From assembly GCA_937944295.1 (NCBI GenBank), contig CALDZL010000068.1, forward strand, positions 1-64,000: a DNA stretch of 64,000 nucleotides, read 5' to 3'. This document shows positions 30,411 to 41,505 of the stretch, in pieces (the stretch's first letter is position 1; every line of letters begins with the position of its first letter). The notes beneath the pieces were generated by a model. It did not search any database. It worked only from the letters and a program-made list of their open reading frames with translations, and was not told the origin of the DNA. This stretch comes from an uncultured Sphingorhabdus sp. (GTDB taxonomy: Bacteria; Pseudomonadota; Alphaproteobacteria; Sphingomonadales; Sphingomonadaceae). Made by a program: the position numbers and the translations under genes.

Positions 30411-33145
30411 TAGAATTGTGTCCCTACATTGAATGAGAATGATTTAATATCGTCGCCTTCTACGCTAGTAAGAATACGCGCTATATCAATACGAAACGGC
30501 CCAAATGGAGAATTCCAATTTACGCCAATACCAACTGAAACACGAGGCCGCGCTGAATCACCCAAAAATATTTCAGTGAAATTCAATTGCGGCACCCCCA
30601 TAGTCCCGTCAGCGTTAAAATTATTTGTCGATGTTATAATATCACCATTAACATCTTGAATCCTAAATAGAGGCTGCCCTGTTGCCAAATCATTTACTTG
30701 CGAACTTTGTAATATAGGCTGCGTGACACCAAAGACAGCCCCAGCATCGGCAAAGATTGAAGGCCGAAGACCAAGACCAGATGCACCAGCGCCCAATGGA
30801 ATTTCTAATTCAGCTCTTGCTAGATAGAAAGTGCGGCCGCCAATAGCATTATCAATTCTGTTATTATTATTGCTACCAGTATCAATAATAGGGGTATTGG
30901 TTGGATTACCATTATCGTCAACGCCAGCTTCTAAACCAACCCTTAAAACGCGCGGACCTACACCACGAATATCAAAACCCCTAATCATACCTTCCCCAAG
31001 GAAAAAACGATCCGTCAAACGAATATCGTCCGTGCCTGGGCCTACTGCAGAACGATCTTCTAATGCCCTAATATAACCGCCCTCCGCTCTTAAAGAAAAA
31101 ATGAAATTACTGCGACCCAAACGCCAATACTTATCAGCTTGAATGCGGGATCTCACAAAAGCAACACTTCCCCCTAAACCTGCGACATCTTGGCTTATAA
31201 TAACGCTATGGCCACGCGTTGGCCTTGCCCGATTATTACGCGTATCATAGGCTAATGAATAACCAAGAGATGAGGTTGTCCTCTGACCAAGGTTATCGCA
31301 CAAGAAAACACCAGCGAGTAAAGGGTCACATTCTATATCACCATCGCCATCAATATCAGAAAAGAACAGATCTTCATCTAATGTAACGTCATCAACGCTT
31401 AGAGCATAGCGCAATTGAAATGATAAAAATTCATTGACAGGAACGCCTGTTGATATCTGAAAGCCAGTAGTTATTTGTTCAAATGTAGTGCTCCGTTCAT
31501 TGTTGAAAAAATTGAAATTATTTAAATCACGGCGAAAAACATCTGCATTAAGAGAAATAGAACGATCGAATAAAAATGGTTCTGAAAATCCAGCATCAAT
31601 AGAGTTTCTAAATTGCGAAACCTGGACGCTAGCTCTTAATTGTTGGCCCTTACCACGGAAATTACGTTGCCGAACTGAACCGCTGAAAATAAAATTTTCA
31701 ACGCTTGAGAATCCTGCGGATAGAGAAAGCTCACCAGTGGGGTTTTCCTCTACATTGGCCGTCAAAATAATACGATCAGCATCGCCACCTTGCTCCTGTT
31801 CTATTGTAAAACTCTCTTGGAAAAAACCAAGCGAACGGATACGATTAGTGGACCGCGTTAAATTGAAGCTGTTGAAAGCATCGCCTTCATTAAGTCGAAA
31901 TTCGCGACGGACAACTTTATCTTGCGTCAGAGTATTACCATTAATATCAATTCTCTCAACATATACACGCTGCGTTTCAGCAACCTCAAAGGTAATATTC
32001 ATCGTTTTTGTTTCACGATCAGGCATAAACCTTGGGTTTACCTCGGCAAAAGCATAACCAAATAAGCCGGCGCCTTCTGTTAAGCTCTCTACTGTATCCT
32101 CAACAGTTTGGGCATTATACCAATCTCCTGCTCTGGTCCTCAGACTATTTTGCAGCAATTCAGAGCTAAAATCGCGAATTTTACTATCAACTTTAACTTC
32201 GCCAAATTTATATCGCTCACCTTCTTCAAGTACGAAGGTTATGATAAAATCTTGCTTATCAGGAGTAAGTTCTGCAACCGCTGAGACAATACGAAAATCT
32301 GCAAAGCCCTCTTGTAAATAAAAACGCCGTAACTGGGCCTGATCAAATGCTAGGCGATCTGGGTCATATGTTGTATTGGAACTTAAAAAGCGTTTAAACC
32401 TTGCCTGCTTAGTGATTAATTCGCCGCGTATATCATTATCAGAAAATACTTTATTGCCGATAACATTTATTTGACGCACTTTGGATTTAGGGCCTTCTAC
32501 AATCTCGAAGACAACATCAACGCGATTTTGCTCTAATTGCACCAATTTAGGCTCAACAGTTGCTGCGAAACGCCCCTGGCGTTTATACAGCTCTGTTATC
32601 CGCGCAACATCTGCACGTACTTTTGAACGCGAATAAATTTGCCTAGGTGCCAAGCGAATTTCTGGTTGAAGATCATCATTATCTACCCGCTTATTCCCCT
32701 CTACAATAATACGGTTGATGATTGGGTTTTCTCGAACCTCAACCACAACTGCACCATTGTTATTGCGTATACTGGCCTCTGCAAATAGTTCAGTAGCATA
32801 TAAATCTTTTAATGCCGTATCAGCAGACTCTTGAGACCATTGCTGCCCCTCACGCAACTTAATATAGGTTTTAACCGTAGTGGATTCTAGTCTTTGGATA
32901 CCAACTACTGTGATTGACCTTATTAAATTTTGTTCCCTTTGCTCCGTAACAGGAACAGAGTCTTGGGCATATGTTGGCGTTACATAAACCATCGCCATAC
33001 CCGCTAAAATAGTAGCCGCCGATGATTTGATAGAAACACACCGCTTAGGTTGCAAAGCAGTAGAAGCCATCAACATATTCTTGGCCAAATTATTCTTCAT
33101 AAACAAATCTTTCATCAAATCTGTATCTGCGCATATCATTTGCAA
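30410..33145 (-). CDS. bamA: Outer membrane assembly factor BamA (start may be downstream)
   Basis: POTRA repeats and C-terminal barrel (FFLGEGMIRGFDIRGVGPR, VGIGVNWNSPFGPFRIDIA, FSFNVGTQF). Confidence 0.94.
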   Translation of the reverse strand: MQMICADTDLMKDLFMKNNLAKNMLMASTALQPKRCVSIKSSAATILAGMAMVYVTPTYAQDSVPVTEQREQNLIRSITVVGIQRLESTTVKTYIKLREGQQWSQESADTALKDLYATELFAEASIRNNNGAVVVEVRENPIINRIIVEGNKRVDNDDLQPEIRLAPRQIYSRSKVRADVARITELYKRQGRFAATVEPKLVQLEQNRVDVVFEIVEGPKSKVRQINVIGNKVFSDNDIRGELITKQARFKRFLSSNTTYDPDRLAFDQAQLRRFYLQEGFADFRIVSAVAELTPDKQDFIITFVLEEGERYKFGEVKVDSKIRDFSSELLQNSLRTRAGDWYNAQTVEDTVESLTEGAGLFGYAFAEVNPRFMPDRETKTMNITFEVAETQRVYVERIDINGNTLTQDKVVRREFRLNEGDAFNSFNLTRSTNRIRSLGFFQESFTIEQEQGGDADRIILTANVEENPTGELSLSAGFSSVENFIFSGSVRQRNFRGKGQQLRASVQVSQFRNSIDAGFSEPFLFDRSISLNADVFRRDLNNFNFFNNERSTTFEQITTGFQISTGVPVNEFLSFQLRYALSVDDVTLDEDLFFSDIDGDGDIECDPLLAGVFLCDNLGQRTTSSLGYSLAYDTRNNRARPTRGHSVIISQDVAGLGGSVAFVRSRIQADKYWRLGRSNFIFSLRAEGGYIRALEDRSAVGPGTDDIRLTDRFFLGEGMIRGFDIRGVGPRVLRVGLEAGVDDNGNPTNTPIIDTGSNNNNRIDNAIGGRTFYLARAELEIPLGAGASGLGLRPSIFADAGAVFGVTQPILQSSQVNDLATGQPLFRIQDVNGDIITSTNNFNADGTMGVPQLNFTEIFLGDSARPRVSVGIGVNWNSPFGPFRIDIARILTSVEGDDIKSFSFNVGTQF

Positions 33146-33324
33146 AATATAATACTGGAATGAGTATCTTCATGCTTAATAGCACATCAAGCGCACCAAA
33201 ATATTATTCTCAATCAACCACTACATAACAAATATCTGGCCACTCCCTGCCCTAACAACCGATCGCAATCAAGCAATCATTATATATGAACTTATAAAAT
33301 CGATTCATGCTATCCTTAAATCAA

Positions 33325-34440
33325 TCAAAAAAGGCCAAATGATGACAAATCATTAAATGTTACCATAATCATAAATCCCACAACGGTTATGAACCCAACC
33401 TTAAAAAACCATTCTTGAAATACAGGACCTACTGCTTTACCTCTAATTGCTTCAATTGCGTACATTAGCAAATGTCCACCATCAAGCATAGGAATTGGCA
33501 ACAAGTTGATGAACCCTAAATTAATCGAAATGAATGCAACCAATGAAATATAAGCCAAAAGGCCAAGAGCAAATTGTTCACCTGAAATTTTTGCAATTTT
33601 CAATGGGCCACCCAATTCTTTTACAGACCGTTTCCCCGTAATTATTTGTCCTAATGATTTGAAAGTTAAACGGATGATATTACCCGTTTCAATCGTCGCC
33701 AATATAGGCGCTTTCCACAGTGGAACAGGCGTAAGCGTAGAATCAAGCTTCGCCTCTATACCAAGCGAACCCAAGCGCGATTCATTGCCATATTGATCTT
33801 TAAAAACTCTCTCTCCTAAACGGCCTGACATGGCAATGGTCTGATCGCCTCTTTCAACTTGAAGCGTAACATCTTCATTGGGCAGTAATGATATTTCACG
33901 TACCAAATCAGGAAAATTAGAAACTTCTGCGCCATTAAACTTCTTAATGATATCGCCAGATTTCATACCCATGGCTTGCGCCGTTTGCGATGGAAAAACT
34001 TTATCAACAACAGCGGGCTGCACCAGATTGCCATAAAATGCATAAAAACCAGCAATGATAAGAATAGCGAACAGAAAATTTATAGCGGGTCCAGCAAATA
34101 CAATTGCCGCGCGTTGCCATAATTTTTTAGATTGAAATGTTTCATTACGCTCTTTTTCTGGTAGTTTTAGCCACTCAGGGTCTTCACCGCCAGCAGCGCT
34201 CATATCACCTTTAAATTGCACATAACCGCCCAAAGGAAGGGCTGCGACGCGCCACAATGTACCGCGCTTGTCGACCCGTCCATAAATTTGCGGACCAAAG
34301 CCGATCGAAAATCGCTCTGCCTTAACGCCGCACCAACGTCCTACCCAATAATGGCCCAATTCATGAATGATGACCAAAATACCAATCATGATGATGAAAG
34401 CGATAATATAAATTATCGGATGCGGGGCTGCTAATGGCAT
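33325..34440 (-). CDS. rseP: RIP metalloprotease RseP
   Basis: IHELGHYWVGRWCGVKAERFSIGFGP, NLLPIPMLDGGHLL. Confidence 0.94.
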   Translation of the reverse strand: MPLAAPHPIIYIIAFIIMIGILVIIHELGHYWVGRWCGVKAERFSIGFGPQIYGRVDKRGTLWRVAALPLGGYVQFKGDMSAAGGEDPEWLKLPEKERNETFQSKKLWQRAAIVFAGPAINFLFAILIIAGFYAFYGNLVQPAVVDKVFPSQTAQAMGMKSGDIIKKFNGAEVSNFPDLVREISLLPNEDVTLQVERGDQTIAMSGRLGERVFKDQYGNESRLGSLGIEAKLDSTLTPVPLWKAPILATIETGNIIRLTFKSLGQIITGKRSVKELGGPLKIAKISGEQFALGLLAYISLVAFISINLGFINLLPIPMLDGGHLLMYAIEAIRGKAVGPVFQEWFFKVGFITVVGFMIMVTFNDLSSFGLF

Positions 34441-34443
34441 ATC

Positions 34444-35628
34444 TTATCCTATTCTCTCAACTGCCAAGGCTCTGGCTTTGGAATCAATCGCCAATAAATC
34501 ATCCAATCCATGCGGAGATGCTGGATCATATTCGCTTAATATTGTTTCACAAAGCTGCGCTATTTGTGTAAATCTCAGTCTTTCCTCTAAAAAAGCACCA
34601 ACTGCAACCTCATTAACCGCATTTAATATCGCAGGACAAGCCCCGCCATATGCCATGGCATCATGTGCAAGGCGCAAAGATGGAAAACGATCATAGTCTG
34701 GCGCTTCAAAATCTAATCGTGCAATATCCACCAAATTAAGCGGCGCACATTGCGTTACCATGCGTTTGGGCCATGCCAACGCGCTGGCAATAGGGATGCA
34801 CATATCAGGTGCGCCAAGCTGCGCGATTGTCGATCTATCAATATATTCGACCATAGAGTGTATCACCGATTGCGGATGTACCAATATTTCGATTTTATCC
34901 AGACCAACGGGAAATAAATGATGTGCCTCTATATATTCCAACCCTTTATTCATCATGGTTGCGCTATCCACGCTAATTTTAGCACCCATGGACCAATTGG
35001 GATGCGCTACTGCCTGAGCAGGCGTGACATTTTGCATCTCTGCTAGGCTCAGCATGCGAAAAGGCCCGCCGCTCGCCGTAAGTGTTAGGCGCTGCACTTG
35101 ATCCAATGATCCACCCGTTAAACATTGGAATAAGGCATTATGCTCGCTATCAACAGGTAATAAAGTAGCCCCAGATTTCTGAACAGCCGCCATCATCAAA
35201 TCACCAGCAGAAACCAGAGATTCTTTATTCGCGAGCGCAACTATTTTACCGCGCTCAATTGCGGTTAAAATAGGCTCAAGCCCTGCGCACCCGACAATGG
35301 CTGCCATCGTCCAATCGCTATCAATTTGCGCCGCCTTCACCAACGCCTTTGCACCGCCGGCAGTGCTAATAGCGCTCCCAGTTAGTGCTTTATCTAGTAC
35401 AGGCAAATATGTTTCATCTGCAATAACCGCTAAATCTGCTGAAAATTCTATTGCTAATTGCGCTAATTTTTCAGCATCTCTATTGGCGGTTAGCACCATG
35501 ACATTATATTGATCGGGTGCAAGACGAATTAAATCTAATGTGGAAGTCCCAACCGATCCCGTAGCTCCAAATATAGAGATAGATTTTATGGCTTTAGAAG
35601 CATCACCATTAATCTGCTCAACATCCAT
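34444..35628 (-). CDS. dxr: 1-deoxy-D-xylulose 5-phosphate reductoisomerase
   Basis: SIFGATGSVGTSTLDLI, LANKESLVSAGDLM, LPVDSEHNALFQCL. Confidence 0.95.
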   Translation of the reverse strand: MDVEQINGDASKAIKSISIFGATGSVGTSTLDLIRLAPDQYNVMVLTANRDAEKLAQLAIEFSADLAVIADETYLPVLDKALTGSAISTAGGAKALVKAAQIDSDWTMAAIVGCAGLEPILTAIERGKIVALANKESLVSAGDLMMAAVQKSGATLLPVDSEHNALFQCLTGGSLDQVQRLTLTASGGPFRMLSLAEMQNVTPAQAVAHPNWSMGAKISVDSATMMNKGLEYIEAHHLFPVGLDKIEILVHPQSVIHSMVEYIDRSTIAQLGAPDMCIPIASALAWPKRMVTQCAPLNLVDIARLDFEAPDYDRFPSLRLAHDAMAYGGACPAILNAVNEVAVGAFLEERLRFTQIAQLCETILSEYDPASPHGLDDLLAIDSKARALAVERIG

Positions 35629-36326
35629 TAAAAACCATCCAAAAACATTGGGATATGGATAAGACCCATGACGAAGAACACGGCCAATATACCATCCGCA
35701 CGATCAAATAATCCGCCATGGCCTGGCAATATATTGCTACTGTCTTTTTTGCCCGCTTTGCGCTTCATCCAACTTTCATACAAATCACCCAATTGCGCCA
35801 AAACAGCCATCGCTATGCCAGATAATAGAGCCTCATACCAAATAGCGCTATTGTTCATGACATTATAAAAACACCAGAGAATAGCAGCGGCGATGACGCC
35901 GCCAAGCAAACCTTCCCATGTCTTTCCTGGACTAATCGATGGGGCTAATTTTCTTTTACCAAATCTTCGGCCTGCAAAATAAGCGCCAGCATCGGTTGCT
36001 ATCACTACCAATAATAACATCAAAGTCGGTATATAGGTTACATCTTTGAGACGAAAATATATTAATGTGAAAGCGGCAAAACCAATATATATTACACCAA
36101 GCACCAACCAGACATAAGTAATATTTTTTGAATAACCAAAATTCTCGGCCAAAGCATACCACTCAAAAATTATGGCCAAGGCAATTATCACAACAAATAT
36201 TGCAAACAACCAGCTTCCTGCCCAGAGCGCGAAGCCAGCAACTAGCGCCATAGCAGCTGCCGATATTAATCTGATTTTTAGATCAGAGCCTTTTTTCTCA
36301 GGTTCAGACTTGGATGTATCACTCAT
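35628..36326 (-). CDS. cdsA: Phosphatidate cytidylyltransferase
   Basis: DAGAYFAGRRFGKRKLAPSISPGKTWEGLLGG, ILPGHGGLFDRADGI. Confidence 0.92.
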   Translation of the reverse strand: MSDTSKSEPEKKGSDLKIRLISAAAMALVAGFALWAGSWLFAIFVVIIALAIIFEWYALAENFGYSKNITYVWLVLGVIYIGFAAFTLIYFRLKDVTYIPTLMLLLVVIATDAGAYFAGRRFGKRKLAPSISPGKTWEGLLGGVIAAAILWCFYNVMNNSAIWYEALLSGIAMAVLAQLGDLYESWMKRKAGKKDSSNILPGHGGLFDRADGILAVFFVMGLIHIPMFLDGF

Positions 36327-36335
36327 TATATCGCT

Positions 36336-37064
36336 TCACCTCCCACCGAAACGGCGTTCCCTATTTGCAAAATCTTGCAAGGCTTGTTCAAGATGCTCTG
36401 GTCCAAAATCGGGCCATAATATATCCGTAAACCACATTTCAGCATAAGCGCATTGCCATAGCATAAAATTAGAGAGTCGATGCTCACCCGAAGTCCTTAT
36501 AAGCAGATCAAGCGGCGGTAAATCAGCTGTATCGAGCATGCTTGCAAACAGCGTTTCATCAATTTCATCTGATCTAATTTCGCCCAATGATTGCATATCC
36601 GCAATCTTACGCGTTATCCGCACCAATTCATCTTGAGACCCATAATTTAGCGCAACCGCTAAAATGGTCTTACCATGCGCTGTTTTAGCAATAGCATCCT
36701 CAATCAAGGCAACAATATCAGGGGCCAGTGCCTGATAATTACCAATCACTTTTAAACGCACATCATTGGCGATAAATTCATCTAAATCACTTTGGATATA
36801 ATTGCGAAGCAGCATCATTAGATCATTGATTTCGGTTTTGGGCCGTTTCCAATTTTCCGATGAAAAAGCATAAATTGTTAGAGCCTCTAACCCCAATTCC
36901 CCAGCAGCACGCACTGTTTTACGAACCGCCTCTACGCCATTTTTATGGCCTATGGCATGTGGCAAAAAGCGCTTTTTAGCCCAGCGTCCATTGCCATCCA
37001 TGATGATGGCAACATGCCGTGCTCCATATGTGTTTTTGATGTTGGTCTCGGACATAATCGGCAA
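36336..37064 (-). CDS. uppS: Undecaprenyl diphosphate synthase
   Basis: HVAIIMDGNGRWAKKRFLPHAIGHKNG, AFSSENWKRP, DLLIRTSGEHRLSNFMLWQCAYAEMWF. Confidence 0.95.
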   Translation of the reverse strand: MPIMSETNIKNTYGARHVAIIMDGNGRWAKKRFLPHAIGHKNGVEAVRKTVRAAGELGLEALTIYAFSSENWKRPKTEINDLMMLLRNYIQSDLDEFIANDVRLKVIGNYQALAPDIVALIEDAIAKTAHGKTILAVALNYGSQDELVRITRKIADMQSLGEIRSDEIDETLFASMLDTADLPPLDLLIRTSGEHRLSNFMLWQCAYAEMWFTDILWPDFGPEHLEQALQDFANRERRFGGR

Positions 37065-37071
37065 AGACGCT

Positions 37072-37629
37072 TTATTGCGTCATTATCTCTTTTTCTTTGG
37101 CCGCTGATGCCTCATCAACCTGCGCGATATGCTCGTCAGTTAATTTTTGCACTTCAGTTGAAAAACGCTTGGCTTCATCCTCACCTATTTCTTTTTTATT
37201 CTCATCAGCTTTAATCATGTCCATGCCATCGCGGCGCACATTACGAATAGCGATACGCGCTTTTTCAGCATAGCTGCTGGCAAGTTTGGCTAATTCTTTG
37301 CGGCGTTCCTCGGTCAAATCAGGAATAGGCAAACGGATAAGCTGCCCATCTGTAATAGGGTTAAGGCCAAGCCCTGCACTGCCAATAGCTTTTTCAACAG
37401 GGGTCACATTCGACTTATCCCATACCTGCACAGAGAGCATTCTTGGTTCAGGTGCAGAGACATTAGCCACTTCGTTCAACCGCATATTAGCGCCATAAAC
37501 TTCGACCATTACAGGATCAAGCAAAGTTACATTAGCACGTCCCGTACGCAAACCACCCAAATCGCTCTTGTAAGAAGATACAGCACCTTGCATGCGGCGT
37601 TCTAAATCAGATTTGTCATATTGCGGCAT
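37072..37629 (-). CDS. frr: Ribosome recycling factor
   Basis: LGGLRTGRANVTLLDPVMVEVYGANMRLNEVANVSAPEPRML. Confidence 0.95.
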   Translation of the reverse strand: MPQYDKSDLERRMQGAVSSYKSDLGGLRTGRANVTLLDPVMVEVYGANMRLNEVANVSAPEPRMLSVQVWDKSNVTPVEKAIGSAGLGLNPITDGQLIRLPIPDLTEERRKELAKLASSYAEKARIAIRNVRRDGMDMIKADENKKEIGEDEAKRFSTEVQKLTDEHIAQVDEASAAKEKEIMTQ

Positions 37630-37630
37630 A

Positions 37631-38356
37631 TTAATTTCCTTCGGTTTCTACAATAGTGGATGTTCCCGTTCCCGCAAGTACAGATGCTAAATTGCCCTGT
37701 TCCCGTATAGAAAACACCACGATTGGAATATCATTATCTCGGCACAGTGCAACCGCACTCGCGTCCATAACACGCAGATTATCAGCTAACACACGGTCAA
37801 AGCTGAGTGTTTCGTAACGCACGGCATTGGGATTATTTTTGGGATCGGCATTATAAACGCCATCAACGCTCGTCCCTTTGAACAATGCATCGCATTTCAT
37901 CTCGGCCGCGCGCAAAGCAGCGCCGCTGTCTGTCGTGAAATAAGGACTACCAACGCCAGCAGCAAAGATAACAACGCGTCCTTTATCCAAATGACGTTCT
38001 GCACGACGTCTAATGACTGGCTCGCATACTGTGTCCATCTGTATTGCGGATTGTACACGGGTAGTAACACCCAATTGCTCCAGAGCATTTTGCATCGCCA
38101 ATGCATTCATCACTGTGGCAAGCATCCCCATATAATCGGCCTGCGCCCTATCCATACCTTTCGCTGCGCCAGCCATACCGCGAAATATATTACCGCCACC
38201 TATAACCAAACATATTTCAAGCCCTGTATCTTTCGCCGCCTTAACTTCATCTGCCATGCGCGCCACTGTTTCAGGATCAATGCCAAATTGACCATTCCCC
38301 ATCAGCGCTTCACCTGAAAGTTTGAGCAAAATTCGCTTAAATTTAATGCCGCTCAT
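37631..38356 (-). CDS. pyrH: UMP kinase
   Basis: [65 protein letters not shown]. Confidence 0.95.
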   Translation of the reverse strand: MSGIKFKRILLKLSGEALMGNGQFGIDPETVARMADEVKAAKDTGLEICLVIGGGNIFRGMAGAAKGMDRAQADYMGMLATVMNALAMQNALEQLGVTTRVQSAIQMDTVCEPVIRRRAERHLDKGRVVIFAAGVGSPYFTTDSGAALRAAEMKCDALFKGTSVDGVYNADPKNNPNAVRYETLSFDRVLADNLRVMDASAVALCRDNDIPIVVFSIREQGNLASVLAGTGTSTIVETEGN

Positions 38357-38484
38357 ATCTTTTCCTCTCAAAAGATTCATACTCTATCCATAAGCCATAT
38401 GGCAGATATGACAATGGCGCAAAACTATAAAAGCTCCGCGCCATATATCTTGTAAAACCGATCATTAAAGTCGTTTCTTAACTT

Positions 38485-39408
38485 TTAACTACCTGCCACC
38501 GCAGCAACTTCAGCAGCGAAATCTTCTTCTACTTTCTCAATACCTTCGCCCAATTGGAAACGAACATAGTCGACAAGTTTTATGTCCTTACCAGCTTCTT
38601 TAGCGGCATTGGCAACAACATCTGCGATAGGCGTTTTATTATCAATCACAAAAAGCTGCGATAACAATGCATTTTCTTTGGCAAACTTCTTCATTGCACC
38701 TTGTACCATTTTTTCAACAATCTGTGGTGGTTTGCCAGATTCAGCAGCTTTTTCTGTAGCAATCGCCTTTTCACGCTCTAACATGTCTTGATCAAGGCCA
38801 TCCGCATCCAATGCCAGTGGAAAAGCCGCCGCAATATGCATAGCAAGTTGCTTACCAAGAACAGATAATGTTGCTCCATCGGCATCACTTTCTAAGGCTA
38901 CAAGAACGCCAATTCCGCCCAGTCCTGTTGCTGCAGCGTTGTGGACATAAGATACGACAGCACCATTGTTTACAGATAATGTTTGCACGCGGCGCAAGGA
39001 TTGGTTTTCACCAATGGTCGCAATATTATTCGTCAATGTATCTGCAACGCTTGTTCCGCCCTCATATTCAGCAGCGGCCACTAAATCAATATCATTGGCT
39101 CCGAGACCCAGAGCAATGTCTGCGCATTTTCTTACAAACCCCTGGAAAATATCATTCTTTGCAACGAAATCGGTTTCGCTATTAATCTCAATGGCCGTAC
39201 CTTTAGTGCCATCCACAGCAACACCAACAAGACCCTCTGCTGCAGTACGGCTAGATTTCTTCTGCGCGGCAGCCAACCCTTGTGCCCGCAAATTATCAAC
39301 AGCCGCCTCAATATCGCCATTGGTTTCAGCAAGCGCTTTTTTACAATCCATCATTCCAGCGCCAGTTTTCTCACGCAGTTCTTTTACTGCTGCTGCTGTA
39401 ATAGCCAT
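38485..39408 (-). CDS. tsf: Elongation factor Ts
   Basis: [34 protein letters not shown]. Confidence 0.95.
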   Translation of the reverse strand: MAITAAAVKELREKTGAGMMDCKKALAETNGDIEAAVDNLRAQGLAAAQKKSSRTAAEGLVGVAVDGTKGTAIEINSETDFVAKNDIFQGFVRKCADIALGLGANDIDLVAAAEYEGGTSVADTLTNNIATIGENQSLRRVQTLSVNNGAVVSYVHNAAATGLGGIGVLVALESDADGATLSVLGKQLAMHIAAAFPLALDADGLDQDMLEREKAIATEKAAESGKPPQIVEKMVQGAMKKFAKENALLSQLFVIDNKTPIADVVANAAKEAGKDIKLVDYVRFQLGEGIEKVEEDFAAEVAAVAGS

Positions 39409-39504
39409 GGTAAAATTCCTTTATGTTAATGCTTTATCGAAATGAGCGCAGGAGTAGAAATAACCCCTAGGCTTTTTAATTTCAAGATAGCTAAGCTATC
39501 GAGA

Positions 39505-40305
39505 TTAAGCTTTGTCAGCTTCTGCCGCAGGCGCTTCTTCCGCTTTAGGAGCTTCAGCAAGCGCAGCCTCAACAGGAGGTTCGCTCATTGCACCCAAATC
39601 TTCGCCGCGTGCTTGTGCGGCGCCTTGATTACCTTTGCTAGATGCTTCTGCAATTGCGTCACAATAAAGACGAATAGCACGGCTCGCATCATCATTAGCA
39701 GGCACAGGAAAAGCGATGCCAGAAGGGTCAACATTTGAGTCCAAAATTGCAATCACAGGAATACCAAGAACATTGGCTTCTTTAATTGCCAGTTCTTCTT
39801 TATTTGCATCAATCACAAACATAACATCAGGAACGCCGCCCATATCGCGGATACCGCCCAATGAAAGCTCTAATTTATCACGCTCACGGGTAAGCTGAAG
39901 AATTTCTTTCTTTGTAAAACCTGTGGTCTCACCCGATAATTTCTCTTCTAATTCTTTCATGCGTTTAATGGATTGTGAGATTGTTTTCCAATTGGTAAGC
40001 ATGCCGCCAAGCCAACGGTGGTTCACAAAATGCTGCCCTGATGCACGCGCTGCTTCTGCAACAGCTTCTTGCGCTTGACGTTTTGTACCCACCATCAATA
40101 CTTTGCCGCCACCAGCAACCGTAGAGGCTACAAATTCGAGCGCGCGCGCAAATAATGGAACAGTTTGTGATAAATCTAAGATATGAATACCGTTACGAGC
40201 CCCAAAAATATAGGGCTTCATGCGAGGATTCCAACGATGTGTTTGGTGGCCGAAATGCGATCCGGCTTCTAGCAATTGCTGCATTGTAACGACAGGCGCC
40301 GCCAT
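39505..40305 (-). CDS. rpsB: 30S ribosomal protein S2
   Basis: [50 protein letters not shown] ggaagga at proper distance. Confidence 0.95.
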   Translation of the reverse strand: MAAPVVTMQQLLEAGSHFGHQTHRWNPRMKPYIFGARNGIHILDLSQTVPLFARALEFVASTVAGGGKVLMVGTKRQAQEAVAEAARASGQHFVNHRWLGGMLTNWKTISQSIKRMKELEEKLSGETTGFTKKEILQLTRERDKLELSLGGIRDMGGVPDVMFVIDANKEELAIKEANVLGIPVIAILDSNVDPSGIAFPVPANDDASRAIRLYCDAIAEASSKGNQGAAQARGEDLGAMSEPPVEAALAEAPKAEEAPAAEADKA

Positions 40306-40638
40306 AATAATTCTCCTTCCGGTTATACCTCTGGGATATGATGACCTAACATGCGGTTTCCCGCCTATTTGGCACCGGTATATATATACCCCATGTGGAA
40401 TATTTGTGCGGTTACTAGCGGAGCATAAAAAGGTCAAGACTTTTTGCTATATAAAGGCATGATTAACCCCTTATTATGGCGTTACAAATAGAGACCGGCG
40501 TATAATTTTGTAAATATACCAATAAAAACATTGGTTTAATAAAATTATTCATTACTACAGTAATAATTGCTGAATACAGCACTATAAATAAGCCCCTCAA
40601 GCATAGGATAGAGTGGCACTATGTGACAGGAGAGTAAA

Positions 40639-40911
40639 TTGACTATCATTATTTCCCTCATTTTTCTGTTTGCCATGATTTTGTGTAGCCTTATTATATT
40701 AGCGACATTATCAACCAATGCTCATAAAATATTAGATGTCATTATCGACAGAAATATCGAGCAAGAAAAACCCAAAGTCCGTGTCGGTAACATTCAATAT
40801 TCACGCAATACATCTGCAGATAAGTTGAATAGCAATAATTTGTTCAATATGCCCTTAGTATTGAACAAAAAACGAGAGCTTCTCCACGAAAAGCTATCAA
40901 AAGCTGCTTGA
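40639..40911 (+). CDS. Small single-TM protein, paralogue A (TTG start)
   Basis: SD aggagag before TTG; MTIIISLIFLFAMILCSLIILATLST TM helix; PKVRVGNIQYS motif shared with 41229. Confidence 0.65.
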   Translation: MTIIISLIFLFAMILCSLIILATLSTNAHKILDVIIDRNIEQEKPKVRVGNIQYSRNTSADKLNSNNLFNMPLVLNKKRELLHEKLSKAA

Positions 40912-41095
40912 ACATATCTCGAATGCACGCAGTTTTGCACAATCTATCACTTGTTTATCCACATACTTATCATTGATAATTTCGATTTCAGTTAATGCAT
41001 TAATCGATGAAATATTCCCAGATGCAATAATAAATGATTATAAAACAGAGACTTGATGATTTTCAAAATAAAAACTTGACTCTAATTTAAAATAA

Positions 41096-41110
41096 GAACA
41101 AATAGTGAAC
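41096..41110. promoter_or_regulatory. LexA-like direct repeat GAAC-N7-GAAC
   Basis: gaac-aaatagt-gaac upstream of the small membrane protein at 41229; matches the alphaproteobacterial LexA pattern (GTTC-N7-GTTC on the other strand). Confidence 0.4.
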
Positions 41111-41228
41111 ATTAAATATATGTAACTTAATGATTAACATTCTCGAAACATTAATTATAAATTGATTATCGAGAATATTAGCCCCCAGCTAAGCTCATGT
41201 AGAGATAGTTTAATATTTGGAATTTGAC

Positions 41229-41504
41229 ATGACATACCTAATATCTATGCTTTTTGTAATCGCAATTATTTTATCCTTATCAGTAATCGGTGGATCATTT
41301 ACCACGTCTTGGTTGCGCATAATTGAAATATTTGAATTAGAGAATTCTGACGCTATGCCAGCGCCTAAAATTCGTGTTGGTAAACCTATATATTATACAT
41401 CATCTCCACTGAAAATTAACGCTAAAGATAATATCATAATTGCCTTTCCCCGTGAAGTTGAAACACTCCCCACCAAAGATGGTAGATTACCCGAAGCTGC
41501 GTAA
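41229..41504 (+). CDS. Small single-TM protein, paralogue B
   Basis: MTYLISMLFVIAIILSLSVIGGSF TM helix; PKIRVGKPIYY motif shared with paralogue A; both end in AA. Confidence 0.65.
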   Translation: MTYLISMLFVIAIILSLSVIGGSFTTSWLRIIEIFELENSDAMPAPKIRVGKPIYYTSSPLKINAKDNIIIAFPREVETLPTKDGRLPEAA

Positions 41505-41505
41505 T

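Noticed and set aside
40377-40390. 14-bp palindrome GGTATATATATACC upstream of rpsB
   Set aside because: Simple TA run in a promoter-like leader; too low complexity to claim a specific site.
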